From assembly GCF_913057115.1 (NCBI RefSeq), contig NZ_CAJXNN010000013.1:1-64000 (forward strand): DNA of 64,000 nt, given 5' to 3'. Within the stretch, counting starts at the first letter, position 1, and every line of letters begins with the position of its first letter. This document shows positions 32,845 through 41,384 of this stretch, one piece after another. Made by a program: the position numbers and the translations under genes. The notes beneath the pieces were generated by a model. The model saw nothing but the letters and a program-made list of their open reading frames with translations, ran no database searches and was not told where the DNA came from. Origin of the DNA: an uncultured Roseovarius sp. GTDB taxonomy: Bacteria > Pseudomonadota > Alphaproteobacteria > Rhodobacterales > Rhodobacteraceae.

Positions 32845-34549
32845 TTTCTTCGCGCCTCAGGGATTGGGAGATGTCGAGATAGGCTTCGATGACCGAGGCT
32901 TCGGAGACCACGCCGATGAGAGTGCCGGTATCGCGATGCACAACCGGGATGGCGTCGCCGATAAAACCGCGCAGGGCCTGCATGGCCTCAAGTACCGTCG
33001 TGCCGTCATGAAATTGCAGGTTTGGAACGTGCGGTTTTCTGGCGCTTCGGGACAAGACCCCGGTAAAGCGACCGTCGCTATCGGTCAGGTAGGCCTCGGA
33101 CCAAGGGGAGCTGTCGAGTCGGGCGTGGATCTCGTCGACCGGCGTGTCTTGGGTTGCGACGATGATATCGCCGGTCAGGCAGGTCGACACGGGCATGGCC
33201 TGAAGGCGGGCGCGGTCGCGTCCGGCCGAGAGGTCGGCCCCGGCGCGGGCCAGTTGCACATCAAAGAGAGACCGGCCAAAGACGCGGTGCGCGATAAGGT
33301 TCGACACCACTACCGAGACCATGGCGGCAATCGTGATGTCGTAGTTGCGGGTCAACTCGAAGACGATGAGGATGGTTGTGAGGGGCGCGCCGATGACCGG
33401 GCTGGTCAGTGCCATCATCCCGCAGATCGCGTAGACCGCGATGCCCGAGGTGGACAGGGCGCCGGTGCCGTCGATCGCCGTCCAGAACAGCGCGCCGAAG
33501 AGGATGCCGATCAAGAGTGCGGGGCTGAAGACGCCCCCGGCGAAGCCAAAGCCGATGCATAGGGCGGTCAGCGCGATCTTGGCCGCCACGAGCACCGCCA
33601 GTTCGCCCGCCCCGAAGGCGCCTTCGATGGTGGCAAAACGCAGCGCCTCCTTGCCGACGCCCAGCACATCGGGCAGCCATAGCGCCGTGAGCCCAAGCGC
33701 CAGCCCGGCCGCGGCGGGCCGCAATACCTGTGGAATTCCTGATTGAGCGGCCATGGCAGTGATCCGCAGCACCAGCCGCATGAACAAAATCGCCAGCCCG
33801 GCACAGAGCACGCCCAGTGCGCCGAACAAAAGGAACTCGTGCCCGTGCTGGACGCCTTCGAACTGCACCAGAAAGAGCGCCGGCCGCTCGAATATGACAT
33901 TGGCCAGAACATAGCCGGTGACGGCGGAAATGGTGGTGGGGGCGAAGGCCTGTGTCGAATAGTGCCGCAACACTACCTCATGGGCAAAGACCAGACCCGC
34001 GATCGGCGCGTTGAAGGCGGTGGAAATCGCCGCCGCGACGCCGCATGCCACGGCGATCGCGGGCAGGTTCGGAACCCCAAGGCGCAATCGCCGCACCACG
34101 CCGCCCAGCATCGCCCCGAGATACACCATCGGGCCGTATTGCCCCACCGACGCACCGAACCCCATAGACACCATGGCCGCCAGCGTGGAGGTCACACCGC
34201 TGCGCAGGTCCGGCAACGGGGTCTCGAACTGCACCGACTGGATCACCGCCGGTGGCCCCAATGGCCGCCCTAGGGGTGACAGGTACCGCAGCATCAGCGC
34301 CACGATCAGCCCGCCAATCGCTGGCACGCAGACGGTCGCCAGCGGCACGATTATCCCGGCGTCCTCGTATTGCACCCGGGCGCGCGGCGCGATCAGCAAA
34401 ACCCGATTGAGCCACTCCACCGCCTCGATCAGCGCGATCGCCGCCAAGGAGGCCGCACCTCCGATCCCGAGCGCACAAAGCGTCAGGATCAGCATACGCT
34501 GCGCGGGCGGGGCCACCTCGGGCGCGTGGTCAAGTTCGTCGGCCACCAT
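32831..34549 (-). CDS. ClC-family chloride channel/antiporter with CBS pair and altered gating site
   Basis: Membrane protein of 572 residues. The ClC core has about 12 helices (20-430) with GVPNLPAIAVACGVAAAIS and GFGFAGGVFSPALLIG (the GxFxP motif). A C-terminal CBS-domain pair (about 455-565) contains VSTCLTGDIIVATQDTPVDEI and DAIPVVHRDTGTLIGVVSEAS. The loop that normally reads GREGP reads GQYGP at 136-140, putting Tyr138 where the gating/proton Glu sits. The gene is intact. It overlaps the orphan binding protein gene downstream. The substrate is presumably chloride or fluoride-like anions; with no gating Glu it is more likely a channel than an antiporter, which is inference. Confidence 0.9.
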   Translation of the reverse strand: MVADELDHAPEVAPPAQRMLILTLCALGIGGAASLAAIALIEAVEWLNRVLLIAPRARVQYEDAGIIVPLATVCVPAIGGLIVALMLRYLSPLGRPLGPPAVIQSVQFETPLPDLRSGVTSTLAAMVSMGFGASVGQYGPMVYLGAMLGGVVRRLRLGVPNLPAIAVACGVAAAISTAFNAPIAGLVFAHEVVLRHYSTQAFAPTTISAVTGYVLANVIFERPALFLVQFEGVQHGHEFLLFGALGVLCAGLAILFMRLVLRITAMAAQSGIPQVLRPAAAGLALGLTALWLPDVLGVGKEALRFATIEGAFGAGELAVLVAAKIALTALCIGFGFAGGVFSPALLIGILFGALFWTAIDGTGALSTSGIAVYAICGMMALTSPVIGAPLTTILIVFELTRNYDITIAAMVSVVVSNLIAHRVFGRSLFDVQLARAGADLSAGRDRARLQAMPVSTCLTGDIIVATQDTPVDEIHARLDSSPWSEAYLTDSDGRFTGVLSRSARKPHVPNLQFHDGTTVLEAMQALRGFIGDAIPVVHRDTGTLIGVVSEASVIEAYLDISQSLRREENAVL

Positions 34550-34595
34550 TTGGCCACTCTTCCGTAAGTCCAGCAGCCTTGCAATGCCGCCGGTC

Positions 34596-34627
34596 TTCTT
34601 CTGTTCACAAATATCCCCGCCGGAGGC
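34596..34627. repeat. Rhodobacteraceae-type intergenic arm (CCCCGCCGGAGGC)
   Basis: TTCTTCTG...AAATATCCCCGCCGGAGGC, here as a single arm in the ctpA-ClC intergenic region. The same word forms one side of the inverted repeat at 58114-58190. I know similar words from gene ends in this family. Confidence 0.55.
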
Positions 34628-34735
34628 CTCCCAACGCAGGCCACCACACCAAGGCTCGCGCAGCGCGCCCCGCCCGCCGCAGGCGCCGAGGGGCCCGCTG
34701 AAGGCGGACCCGAGATCCCGGTGCCGAAAACACGA

Positions 34736-34762
34736 GCGGCCCGCCGGTGAGGGCGGGCCGCC
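34736..34762 (-). terminator. Terminator of the gpmI-envC-ctpA unit
   Basis: Ten-base perfect stem GCGGCCCGCC/GGCGGGCCGC with a seven-base loop. On the minus strand it is followed by TCGTGTTTTC. It lies 19 bases after the ctpA stop codon. Confidence 0.8.
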
Positions 34763-34780
34763 TGTCTGGTTTTCCGGGTG

Positions 34781-36124
34781 CTATTGCTTGGAGTTGCCGT
34801 TCAAGGTGGTGAGGCCCTTGAGGATGTCGATGGCATAGGCCAGTTGATAATCCTCTTCGCGCAGTTTGGCGATCTCTTCTGCGCGGGCCTGTTCCTCCTC
34901 GATCTGGCGGACCTCGTCCTCGCTCAGGCTGTCGTTGTCGAGGCTGCCGCGCAGGTCCGCTTCGAAGCGCGCACGCGGTGTGGTGCCTTCCTCATCCTCT
35001 TCGCTTTCCGGCGCGCGGCGGGGTTGTTCGACCACGATGTCGGGTGAAACGCCCAAGGCCTGGATCGACCGGCCCGACGGTGTGTAATACCGCGATGTGG
35101 TCAGGCGCATCGCGCCATCACCGCGCAGCGGCATGACCGTCTGGACCGAGCCCTTGCCGAAGCTCTTGGTGCCCACGACCACCGCACGGCGGTGATCCTG
35201 AAGCGCGCCGGCGACGATTTCCGAGGCCGAGGCCGAGCCGCCGTTGATCAGCACGACCATCGGCTTGCCGTCGATCAGGTCGCCTTCGGTGGCATTGAAG
35301 CGCTCGCCATCCTGCGGGTTGCGCCCTCGGGTCGAGACGATTTCACCTTCTTCAAGGAAGGCGTCGGAAACCTTGATCGCCTGAGTCAGCAGGCCACCGG
35401 GGTTGTTGCGCAGGTCAAGCACGACGCCATTGACGTTTTCCGCTCCTCCAGCCGCTTCGATTTCCTCGGCCAGACCATCGGCAAGGTTGTCGTAGGTTTG
35501 ATCGTTGAAGGTGGTCACGCGCAGCACCACGGTTTGTTGTTCGGTGCGTGCGCGCACCGCCGTCAGTTTGATGGTGTCGCGGATGATCGACAACTCAAAG
35601 GGTTCGGCTTCGCCTTCACGGACGACGGTGATGACGATCTCGCTACCCACCGGGCCGCGCATCTTGTCGACGGCTTCGTCGAGGGTCAGGCCCAGTACGC
35701 TTTCGCCATCGACATGGGTGATGAAATCGCCCGCTTCGACGCCTGCGTTATCGGCCGGGGTGCCGTCGATGGGCGAGACCACCTTGACGAACCCGTCTTC
35801 CTGCGTGACCTCGATGCCCAGACCGCCGAATTCGCCGCGCGTCTGTACGCGCATGTCGGCGGCGTCTTGTGGGCTGAGGTAGCTGGAGTGCGGGTCGAGC
35901 GAGGTCAGCATACCGTTGATCGCCGCCTCAATGAGGTCGGCCTCGTCCACTTCCTCGACGTATTGCGAGCGGATTCGCTCGAAGATATCGCCGAACAGGT
36001 CGAGTTGTTCATAGACATTGGTTTGCTTCTCGGCTTCCTGCGCCAGCAGGGGTGCGGCGACCTGTGTGGTCACGACGATGCCAGCCAGTGTTCCGGCGAC
36101 TGCGGCCATCAGGAATTTCTTCAT
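34781..36124 (-). CDS. ctpA: Carboxyl-terminal processing protease (S41 family)
   Basis: Periplasmic, membrane-anchored protease of 447 residues. Signal/anchor segment MKKFLMAAVAGTLAGIVVTT, a PDZ domain (about 85-165: FGGLGIEVTQEDGFVKVV...DFITHVDGE) and the S41 catalytic domain with the nucleophile Ser in INGGSASASEIVAGALQ and the Lys in SFGKGSVQTV. A glutamate-rich tail (LSEDEVRQIEEEQARAEEIAKL) follows. It trims C-termini of periplasmic substrates, often peptidoglycan hydrolases or their adaptors. That fits with the EnvC-like protein encoded seven bases upstream. Confidence 0.96.
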   Translation of the reverse strand: MKKFLMAAVAGTLAGIVVTTQVAAPLLAQEAEKQTNVYEQLDLFGDIFERIRSQYVEEVDEADLIEAAINGMLTSLDPHSSYLSPQDAADMRVQTRGEFGGLGIEVTQEDGFVKVVSPIDGTPADNAGVEAGDFITHVDGESVLGLTLDEAVDKMRGPVGSEIVITVVREGEAEPFELSIIRDTIKLTAVRARTEQQTVVLRVTTFNDQTYDNLADGLAEEIEAAGGAENVNGVVLDLRNNPGGLLTQAIKVSDAFLEEGEIVSTRGRNPQDGERFNATEGDLIDGKPMVVLINGGSASASEIVAGALQDHRRAVVVGTKSFGKGSVQTVMPLRGDGAMRLTTSRYYTPSGRSIQALGVSPDIVVEQPRRAPESEEDEEGTTPRARFEADLRGSLDNDSLSEDEVRQIEEEQARAEEIAKLREEDYQLAYAIDILKGLTTLNGNSKQ

Positions 36125-36131
36125 GGGTCGA

Positions 36132-37274
36132 TTATCCTTCGTCTGTCTGGAACCACTGGGCGGGGTCCACGGGTGAGTTGTCTTCTCGGACCTCTATATA
36201 GAGGGTTTCGCTGCGTTCGGCATCCGTCTCTTGTGCAGAGCCGGAGGATACAAGATCTGCTGCGGGGGTGGTTCCCCCCATGAGGCCCACCGGGCTTCCC
36301 CCGGGAAGCACTTGGCCGGTGTCACCATAGACCACGTCGAGCCCTGCAAGCACCAGCAGAATTCCGGCCTGCGGTTCGAGGATGATCACGTTTCCGTAAT
36401 CCAGAAGCGGCCCACGATAGCGAACGGTAGCAGGCGCAGGCGTTGTGACAAGGGCGCGCGGCCGCGTGGCCATGACGATGCCGGGCCGGGCGATGCCCGC
36501 GGCGTCCTGTTCCCCCGCGCGGCGCAGGATGCGGCCTTCTACGGGAAGGGGAAGCTCACCCTTGCGGTCGGCAATGCCCGGCAGGCTGCCGGGCGCTTCG
36601 TCCACCGCGATTTCGCTGAGCCCACTTGCGAACCCCTCAAGCGTTTCGGTCGAGGCGATCAGAAGCGCGGTTTTCACCGGGTCTTCGGTAAAGCGGCGCG
36701 GCAGGTCGGTACGGTCGGCGATGGCTTGGCTGAGGGCGGTGCGGGCCTTTTGTGCGCCTTGCAGGCCATTGGCCAGCGTGTCGGCGGCGGTTTCTTGCAG
36801 GCTGCGCAGGATGGCGACCTCGTTCAGCCTTTCGCGCAAATCCGTGGCGCGGGCGTTGAGCGCCGGGGTCACCTCGGCCACGATCATGCCCGAACGGGCG
36901 GTGCCAACGGGGCCGGAGGGGTGCAAAAGCAGCACCGGGGCGGGGGTTTCTCCCATGGCCATGAGGACGCCGAGCAGGCGGGCGATGTCATCCTCGCGCG
37001 ATTGCAAGTCGCGCGTCAGGGTTTCTTCGCGGATGGCGGCGCGGCGCAGGCCCTCGCGCATGGCTTCGAGCCCGTCCTCATAGGCGCGGACGGTTTCCGA
37101 CAGGGCCTTGACGCGATTGCGTGCGCTTTGCGCATCGTCCAGCATCTGGCCTGCGCGCGACAGTCGTTCGGCGGCGGCGCGGGCATTTGCGGCAGGGTCA
37201 GGCGTGGCCGCGGGTTCCTGTGCGGCGACGGCACCGGCCATGAGGATCCCTGCGAATGCGGCCAGTGGCTTCAT
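36132..37274 (-). CDS. envC: EnvC-like murein hydrolase activator (degenerate LytM/M23)
   Basis: Protein of 380 residues. Signal peptide MKPLAAFAGILMAGAVAAQ, a long coiled coil (about 30-250, heptads rich in Arg and Glu), then a LytM-like domain. The expected zinc ligands of M23 peptidases (HxxxD and HxH) are absent: VRYRGPLLDYGNVIILEPQAG replaces them. So it is an activator of amidases, not an enzyme, like EnvC. ATG 37274 overlaps the gpmI stop (ATGA). Together with ctpA it forms a cell-division or separation unit. Confidence 0.9.
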   Translation of the reverse strand: MKPLAAFAGILMAGAVAAQEPAATPDPAANARAAAERLSRAGQMLDDAQSARNRVKALSETVRAYEDGLEAMREGLRRAAIREETLTRDLQSREDDIARLLGVLMAMGETPAPVLLLHPSGPVGTARSGMIVAEVTPALNARATDLRERLNEVAILRSLQETAADTLANGLQGAQKARTALSQAIADRTDLPRRFTEDPVKTALLIASTETLEGFASGLSEIAVDEAPGSLPGIADRKGELPLPVEGRILRRAGEQDAAGIARPGIVMATRPRALVTTPAPATVRYRGPLLDYGNVIILEPQAGILLVLAGLDVVYGDTGQVLPGGSPVGLMGGTTPAADLVSSGSAQETDAERSETLYIEVREDNSPVDPAQWFQTDEG

Positions 37275-38788
37275 GCGATCAGGCACTCCCCGGTCATCTC
37301 GGGCGGTTGCGGCAGCCCCATGAGGTGCAACAGGGTTGGGGCGAGGTCGGCCAGACGGCCTGGATTGAGCGATGCGCCCGCAGGCCCGCCCACGAGGATC
37401 ACCGGTACGGGGTTGAGGGTATGGGCGGTGTGCGGCCCGCCGGTTTCGGGGTCGATCATGGTTTCGCAATTGCCGTGGTCGGCGGTGACGATCATGGCAC
37501 CCCCCGCTTTCTGAAGGGCCTCAAGCACCTTGCCAAGCCCTTCGTCCACCGCCTCGCAGGCGGCCATGGCGGCCTTCAGGTCGCCGGTGTGGCCAACCAT
37601 GTCGGGGTTGGCGTAGTTGACGACGATCAAGTCATAGCCGTCTTCGATGGCGCTGACGAAGTGTTCGGTCACTTCGGGCGCGCTCATTTCCGGTTGCAGG
37701 TCGTAGGTGGCAACCTTGGGGGAGGCGGCCATGTAGCGTTCCTCACCCGGTTCGGGGTCTTCCTTGCCGCCGTTCAGAAAGAAGGTGACATGGGGGTATT
37801 TCTCGGTTTCGGCGAGGTGGAATTGTGTTTTGCCCTGTTTGGCCACCCATTCACCCAGCGTGTTGACGATGTCGCGGGCGGGGAAGACCGTTTCCATGAA
37901 ATGGTTATGCATGTCGGAGTATTCCACCATGCCCAAAAGTGCAGCCCAATCAGGGCGTTGGCCTGCATCGAAGGCGTCAAATCCCGGCTCGCCCATGGCG
38001 CTTAGGATCTCGCGGGCGCGGTCGGCGCGGAAGTTGAGGCAGAAAAACCCGTCGCCATCCTTGGCCCCGGTATAATCGCCCACAACTGTGGCGGCGATGA
38101 ATTCATCGGATTCGGAGCGCGCATAGGCGTTGGTGACGGCGGTGCGGGCGTCTTTGGCGCGGATGCCCTCGCCGTGTATCATTGCCTCATAGGCTTCCTG
38201 CACGCGGTCCCAGCGATTGTCGCGGTCCATGGCGAAATAGCGGCCTGTGACGGTGGCGACGCAGGCGCCATTGGGCAGACCGTCTTCCAATGCCTCCAAG
38301 AAGGGACGAGCGGAACGCGGCAGCACATCGCGGCCATCGGTGATGGCATGCAGGGCCACGGGCACGCCCGCCTCCGTGATGGCCTTGGCGGCGGCGAGGA
38401 TGTGGTTGAGGTGCCCATGCACGCCACCGTCCGAGACCAGCCCCATCAAGTGCGCGGTGCCGCCTGTTTTTTTCAATTTCGAAACAAAGGCTTGCAGGGC
38501 TTCGTTTTTGAAGAACGACCCGTCTTCGATTGCGAGATCAATTTGCCCCAAGTCCATCGCCACGACCCGGCCCGCGCCGATATTGGTATGGCCTACCTCG
38601 GAGTTGCCCATCTGCCCGCGGGGCAGGCCCACGTCCGGGCCGTGGGTGATCAGGGTGGCGTTGGGGCAGGTCTGCATGATCCGGTCGAAGTTCGGTGTCT
38701 GCGCAAGTACGGGGGCGTTGGCCTCGGACGCGTCCGAGAGGCCCCAGCCATCAAGAATGCACAGGACAACGGGTTTCGGGGGGGTCAT
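37271..38788 (-). CDS. gpmI: 2,3-bisphosphoglycerate-independent phosphoglycerate mutase
   Basis: Interconverts 2- and 3-phosphoglycerate in glycolysis and gluconeogenesis. 505 residues, full length. Metal-binding and catalytic blocks: LCILDGWGLSD near the start, QMGNSEVGHTNIGAGRVV with the phosphorylated Ser, VHGHLNHI, FRADRAREI and the C-terminal IVTADHGNCE. AGGAG stands before ATG 38788. First gene of the gpmI-envC-ctpA unit. Confidence 0.97.
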   Translation of the reverse strand: MTPPKPVVLCILDGWGLSDASEANAPVLAQTPNFDRIMQTCPNATLITHGPDVGLPRGQMGNSEVGHTNIGAGRVVAMDLGQIDLAIEDGSFFKNEALQAFVSKLKKTGGTAHLMGLVSDGGVHGHLNHILAAAKAITEAGVPVALHAITDGRDVLPRSARPFLEALEDGLPNGACVATVTGRYFAMDRDNRWDRVQEAYEAMIHGEGIRAKDARTAVTNAYARSESDEFIAATVVGDYTGAKDGDGFFCLNFRADRAREILSAMGEPGFDAFDAGQRPDWAALLGMVEYSDMHNHFMETVFPARDIVNTLGEWVAKQGKTQFHLAETEKYPHVTFFLNGGKEDPEPGEERYMAASPKVATYDLQPEMSAPEVTEHFVSAIEDGYDLIVVNYANPDMVGHTGDLKAAMAACEAVDEGLGKVLEALQKAGGAMIVTADHGNCETMIDPETGGPHTAHTLNPVPVILVGGPAGASLNPGRLADLAPTLLHLMGLPQPPEMTGECLIA

Positions 38789-39147
38789 GATCTGCTCCTG
38801 CCTCGGGTTGCGGAGGTTCTAGCGCCTCGCGGCGGCGGGGTGAACCCCTTGCCGCAAGGTTATGTAGGGGCAAATGCGCAGCTTTGGAACCGGGCCGGGG
38901 CGTCGGGCCGCAGGCGCAACCGTTCCGGGGAGGGCCAGTCTGCTTATCAGCCCTGACGGGCTTCTTCGCAATGCTCGGCAACGCCACGAGGGCAGTCGGA
39001 AGGCGGTCGTCTTCAGGCTTGGAGTGCGAAAGGCGCTACGAGTGTTTTTCTTCAAGTCGCGGTCGCACCGACCACCTGCTGTCGGCGTGGTTTTGTCAGG
39101 CATTGGAAACTGGCCTGGCGCGTCATGCTTTAACTTGCCTGAATTAG
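38789..39147. other. Intergenic region before the asparagine-synthase-like gene
   Basis: 359 bases. The left part holds the promoter side of gpmI. A 24-base word (ATCAGCCCTGACGGGCTTCTT and three more bases) at 38946-38969 recurs at 40943-40966 on the far side of the next gene. No gene is visible. Confidence 0.5.
38946..38969 (+). repeat. 24-bp direct repeat flanking the asnB-like gene, left copy
   Basis: Identical to 40943-40966 and in the same orientation. It contains a small hairpin AGCCC-TGAC-GGGCT followed by TCTTC, so it could be an intrinsic terminator as well as a repeat. Confidence 0.6.
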
Positions 39148-40641
39148 GTGCCTGCTGATACTCAGACATCTAACTTTGCAAGGTTGGATACTGTGAACAG
39201 TCAAAGCCCGTCCTATTCCATTCCGTGCCTGGCACAGATCAAGGCACAAGCGAGTGATCGGGATTTCGCGGAACTCTTCCGCAATCAATATGTCCTTGAT
39301 CCGCATTCCAATGTCCGCTTTCCGGGGTGGTCCAGCAAGTCTTTGAACGGCTGGACGCTGCATCACGGTTTTGCGTTGCGCGTTTTGGAGATACTGGACA
39401 AGAACAAGACGCAGGTCGGGTTCCTGCTGGGGCACGCGCTTTATGCTGACAGCGGCTTGGTGCGCGATTGCCTGACGATAACCTCCGGGATCGAAGATGC
39501 CGGGTTCTGGCCATCGGTTGAGGCGCAGATTTCAGAATTGTCGGGGCGGTATCTGGCGATCATCGTGACGCCGCGGTTTCAGCGTATCCTGCCCGACCCG
39601 GTGAGCGATATCCCGGTCATTTACAACCCCGAGATGTCACGGGTGGGCAGCAGTCTGGGGCTTGTCTTGACACGGCCGATCCGCAGGAACCCGCTGTTTG
39701 ATCCGCGCAATGTGCTGACCGGAAAGCAGACCTTGAGCTTTGGGCAAACGCTGGACAACGAGGTTTTCCGGTGCCTTCCGAACCATTTTCTGGATTTGTC
39801 GGATTTTTCGAGCCACCGGTTCTGGCCGCGAGAGGATACGGTTTTAACGGTCGCACCACGACGGGTGAGGCGAAACATCGTCGAAATCACTGAGCGCCTC
39901 AGCGCGCATATGGCGAGTTGGATTTCGGAATTCAAATGCGCCATGCCGGTGACCGGCGGAAAAGATTCGCGGGCGCTATTAGCCTGTTCGCAGGAGCATC
40001 TGGGCGAAATCACCCAGTTTTTTGCGCATCGGTTCAACAACAACACGCGCCGGGACGCCATCACCGGCCAGCAGATCATGGCCGAGCTTGGCTATCCCTT
40101 TGAGCATTATTTCCGGCGAGATGCCAGTTTGCGGCAAAGGGCCGACATGCGGTTGAAGATGGGGTGGTCGGGTTACCGGGGAGAGCTGGGCGCATTGCAT
40201 GCGCTTGAAAGCTATCCCGAGGATTACATCATCCTGCGCGGTAATATCATGGAATTGATCCGCGCCAATCAGTATCGGGGTGATCGGTTGCATGGCGAGG
40301 TTCATATTGCGCATGGCATTCGGCGTACCGGAGCGCCGGAGGGGGAAGTTCATCGAGAGATTGGCAAGTGGCAGGATTTATACATGGCATGGTATGATAC
40401 CTTGCCAAGCGCGGCGCAGGCCCGACCCTATGACTTCGGCTTCATCGAGCATTTGCTGCCCAACACCCAAGCCTCGTATTTCACCGCCATGCATCGCGGG
40501 CCGTTCATTAACCCGTTCAATGATCGCAGGCTCATTCAATTGGCGATTTCGATCCCGCCCGACATACGGTACCGGAAGAATCTATACGAGGAAATCATCC
40601 TGCGGCGGGCACCGGACTTGATGAATATTCCCTTCAACTAG
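39148..40641 (+). CDS. Asparagine-synthase-like (PP-loop) protein, orphan
   Basis: About 480-497 residues. The C-terminal half has the PP-loop of the asparagine synthetase fold, AMPVTGGKDSRALLACSQ (around 265-282), plus FAHRFNNNTRRDAITGQQI and the helix-rich end GPFINPFNDRRLIQLAIS typical of AsnB-type proteins. The N-terminal half occupies the place of a class II glutaminase but has no N-terminal nucleophile Cys, so it is not a normal glutamine-dependent synthetase. Starts are GTG 39148 (no ribosome site) or, more likely, GTG 39193 behind AAGG. It stands alone with 350-740 bases of non-coding DNA on both sides. Probable role is ATP-dependent amide or amidine formation on an unknown small molecule or sugar; inference. 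Confidence 0.8.
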   Translation: MPADTQTSNFARLDTVNSQSPSYSIPCLAQIKAQASDRDFAELFRNQYVLDPHSNVRFPGWSSKSLNGWTLHHGFALRVLEILDKNKTQVGFLLGHALYADSGLVRDCLTITSGIEDAGFWPSVEAQISELSGRYLAIIVTPRFQRILPDPVSDIPVIYNPEMSRVGSSLGLVLTRPIRRNPLFDPRNVLTGKQTLSFGQTLDNEVFRCLPNHFLDLSDFSSHRFWPREDTVLTVAPRRVRRNIVEITERLSAHMASWISEFKCAMPVTGGKDSRALLACSQEHLGEITQFFAHRFNNNTRRDAITGQQIMAELGYPFEHYFRRDASLRQRADMRLKMGWSGYRGELGALHALESYPEDYIILRGNIMELIRANQYRGDRLHGEVHIAHGIRRTGAPEGEVHREIGKWQDLYMAWYDTLPSAAQARPYDFGFIEHLLPNTQASYFTAMHRGPFINPFNDRRLIQLAISIPPDIRYRKNLYEEIILRRAPDLMNIPFN

Positions 40642-40770
40642 CGGCAAAGCATCCGGGGGCTTGGCGGCGGGATTGCGACGGGGCGGACGCGGTGCCGCAG
40701 GGCGCGGCGTTAAGATTTGGGCGAATCGGCAGCAAACCCTTGGTTAACAAGAAAAAGGCCAGGCTGTAAC

Positions 40771-40803
40771 GCGTCGGTAAAGCGTCGGTATCGCGTCGGT
40801 ATC
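40771..40803 (+). repeat. Three GCGTCGGTA units at 11-bp spacing
   Basis: GCGTCGGTA at 40771, 40782 and 40793, separated by two bases (AA or TC), so one unit per helical turn. Such phasing puts all units on one face of the DNA and suggests binding by a repeat-reading or cooperative protein. Confidence 0.6.
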
Positions 40804-40843
40804 TTTCGCGGTGTCACGGCGAGTTAACAGGGCGCGCGGTGGG

Positions 40844-40875
40844 TTTTGTACGAAATGTACGGGCGTTTCGTATGG
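40844..40875. promoter_or_regulatory. Two further GTACGAAA/TTTCGTA words
   Basis: TTTTGTACGAAA at 40844-40855, one base away from TTTCGTACGAAA, and TTTCGTATGG at about 40865. These are degenerate copies of the palindromes at 30137-30208. Both locations also contain the word GGGCGCGCGGTGG (one of them inverted). Confidence 0.45.
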
Positions 40876-40942
40876 TTCGGGTTTTTGGGTGTGAACGGTG
40901 GATTTCAGCCCTGAGCGGACATCGTGCAAGCCGTCACGGCTC

Positions 40943-40966
40943 ATCAGCCCTGACGGGCTTCTTCGC
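40943..40966 (+). repeat. 24-bp direct repeat flanking the asnB-like gene, right copy
   Basis: Identical to 38946-38969, preceded here by another dyad, AGCCGTCACGGCT. Confidence 0.6.
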
Positions 40967-41238
40967 GAGGAGTGGCCGGTCGATGGGGCGAAGGTCGGCA
41001 GAGCGGGACAGAGCGGAGGTTGCCTCGCGCCGAATCAAGGGCCGCCGGCCCGCCGCGCATCGTCATGCTGGAAGCATGCCTTTGGCGTGACGGCACGGCG
41101 ATTGGGTTAGGTTTGACGCTTGGATTGGAGGTTTCGCGCCAGTGGCTGGGATAAAGCGCTTCAGCTCAGTCGTTTGATCGCCGCGCCGCGGCCCTGCGAT
41201 GCGCGGCCGGTGAAAAGATGCGTAGAGATTGCGCACCC

Positions 41239-41354
41239 TAAAGCCTTCGCCCCAAACCCTGGGTCACAGCTTTGCGGCGAAGGCCGCGCAACATATGACT
41301 GTTGCACGCGCCCTGCCTTTATCTGATGTGTCAGGTTAAAGGCAGGACGCTTTA
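41239..41354 (-). repeat. 116-bp cloverleaf repeat, copy 2 (reverse orientation)
   Basis: Reads on the minus strand. Ends TAAAGC/GCTTTA; hairpins GCGTCCTGCCTT/AAGGCAGGGCGC, GCAACA-6-TGTTGC and CTTCGCC...GGCGAAG around CTGTGACCCAGG. It is more than 90 percent identical to copy 3 at 53006. Located just after the 3' end of the histone-deacetylase-family gene. Confidence 0.9.
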
Positions 41355-41384
41355 GGGAAGGCTCAAAACCCGGCGCTTTGGGCC

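Larger units (their letters stand above)
40642..41384. other. 743-base non-coding region
   Basis: No gene. In order: an 11-bp triple repeat (40771-40803); GTACGAAA palindrome words (40844-40875); a second copy of the 24-bp repeat (40943-40966); a GC-rich stretch with GCCGTCACGGC-like dyads; and copy 2 of the 116-bp cloverleaf repeat (41239-41354). Confidence 0.6.

Noticed and set aside
36132-37274. EnvC-like protein as an active M23 peptidase
   Set aside because: None of the zinc-binding His/Asp residues is present, so an activator role fits better.
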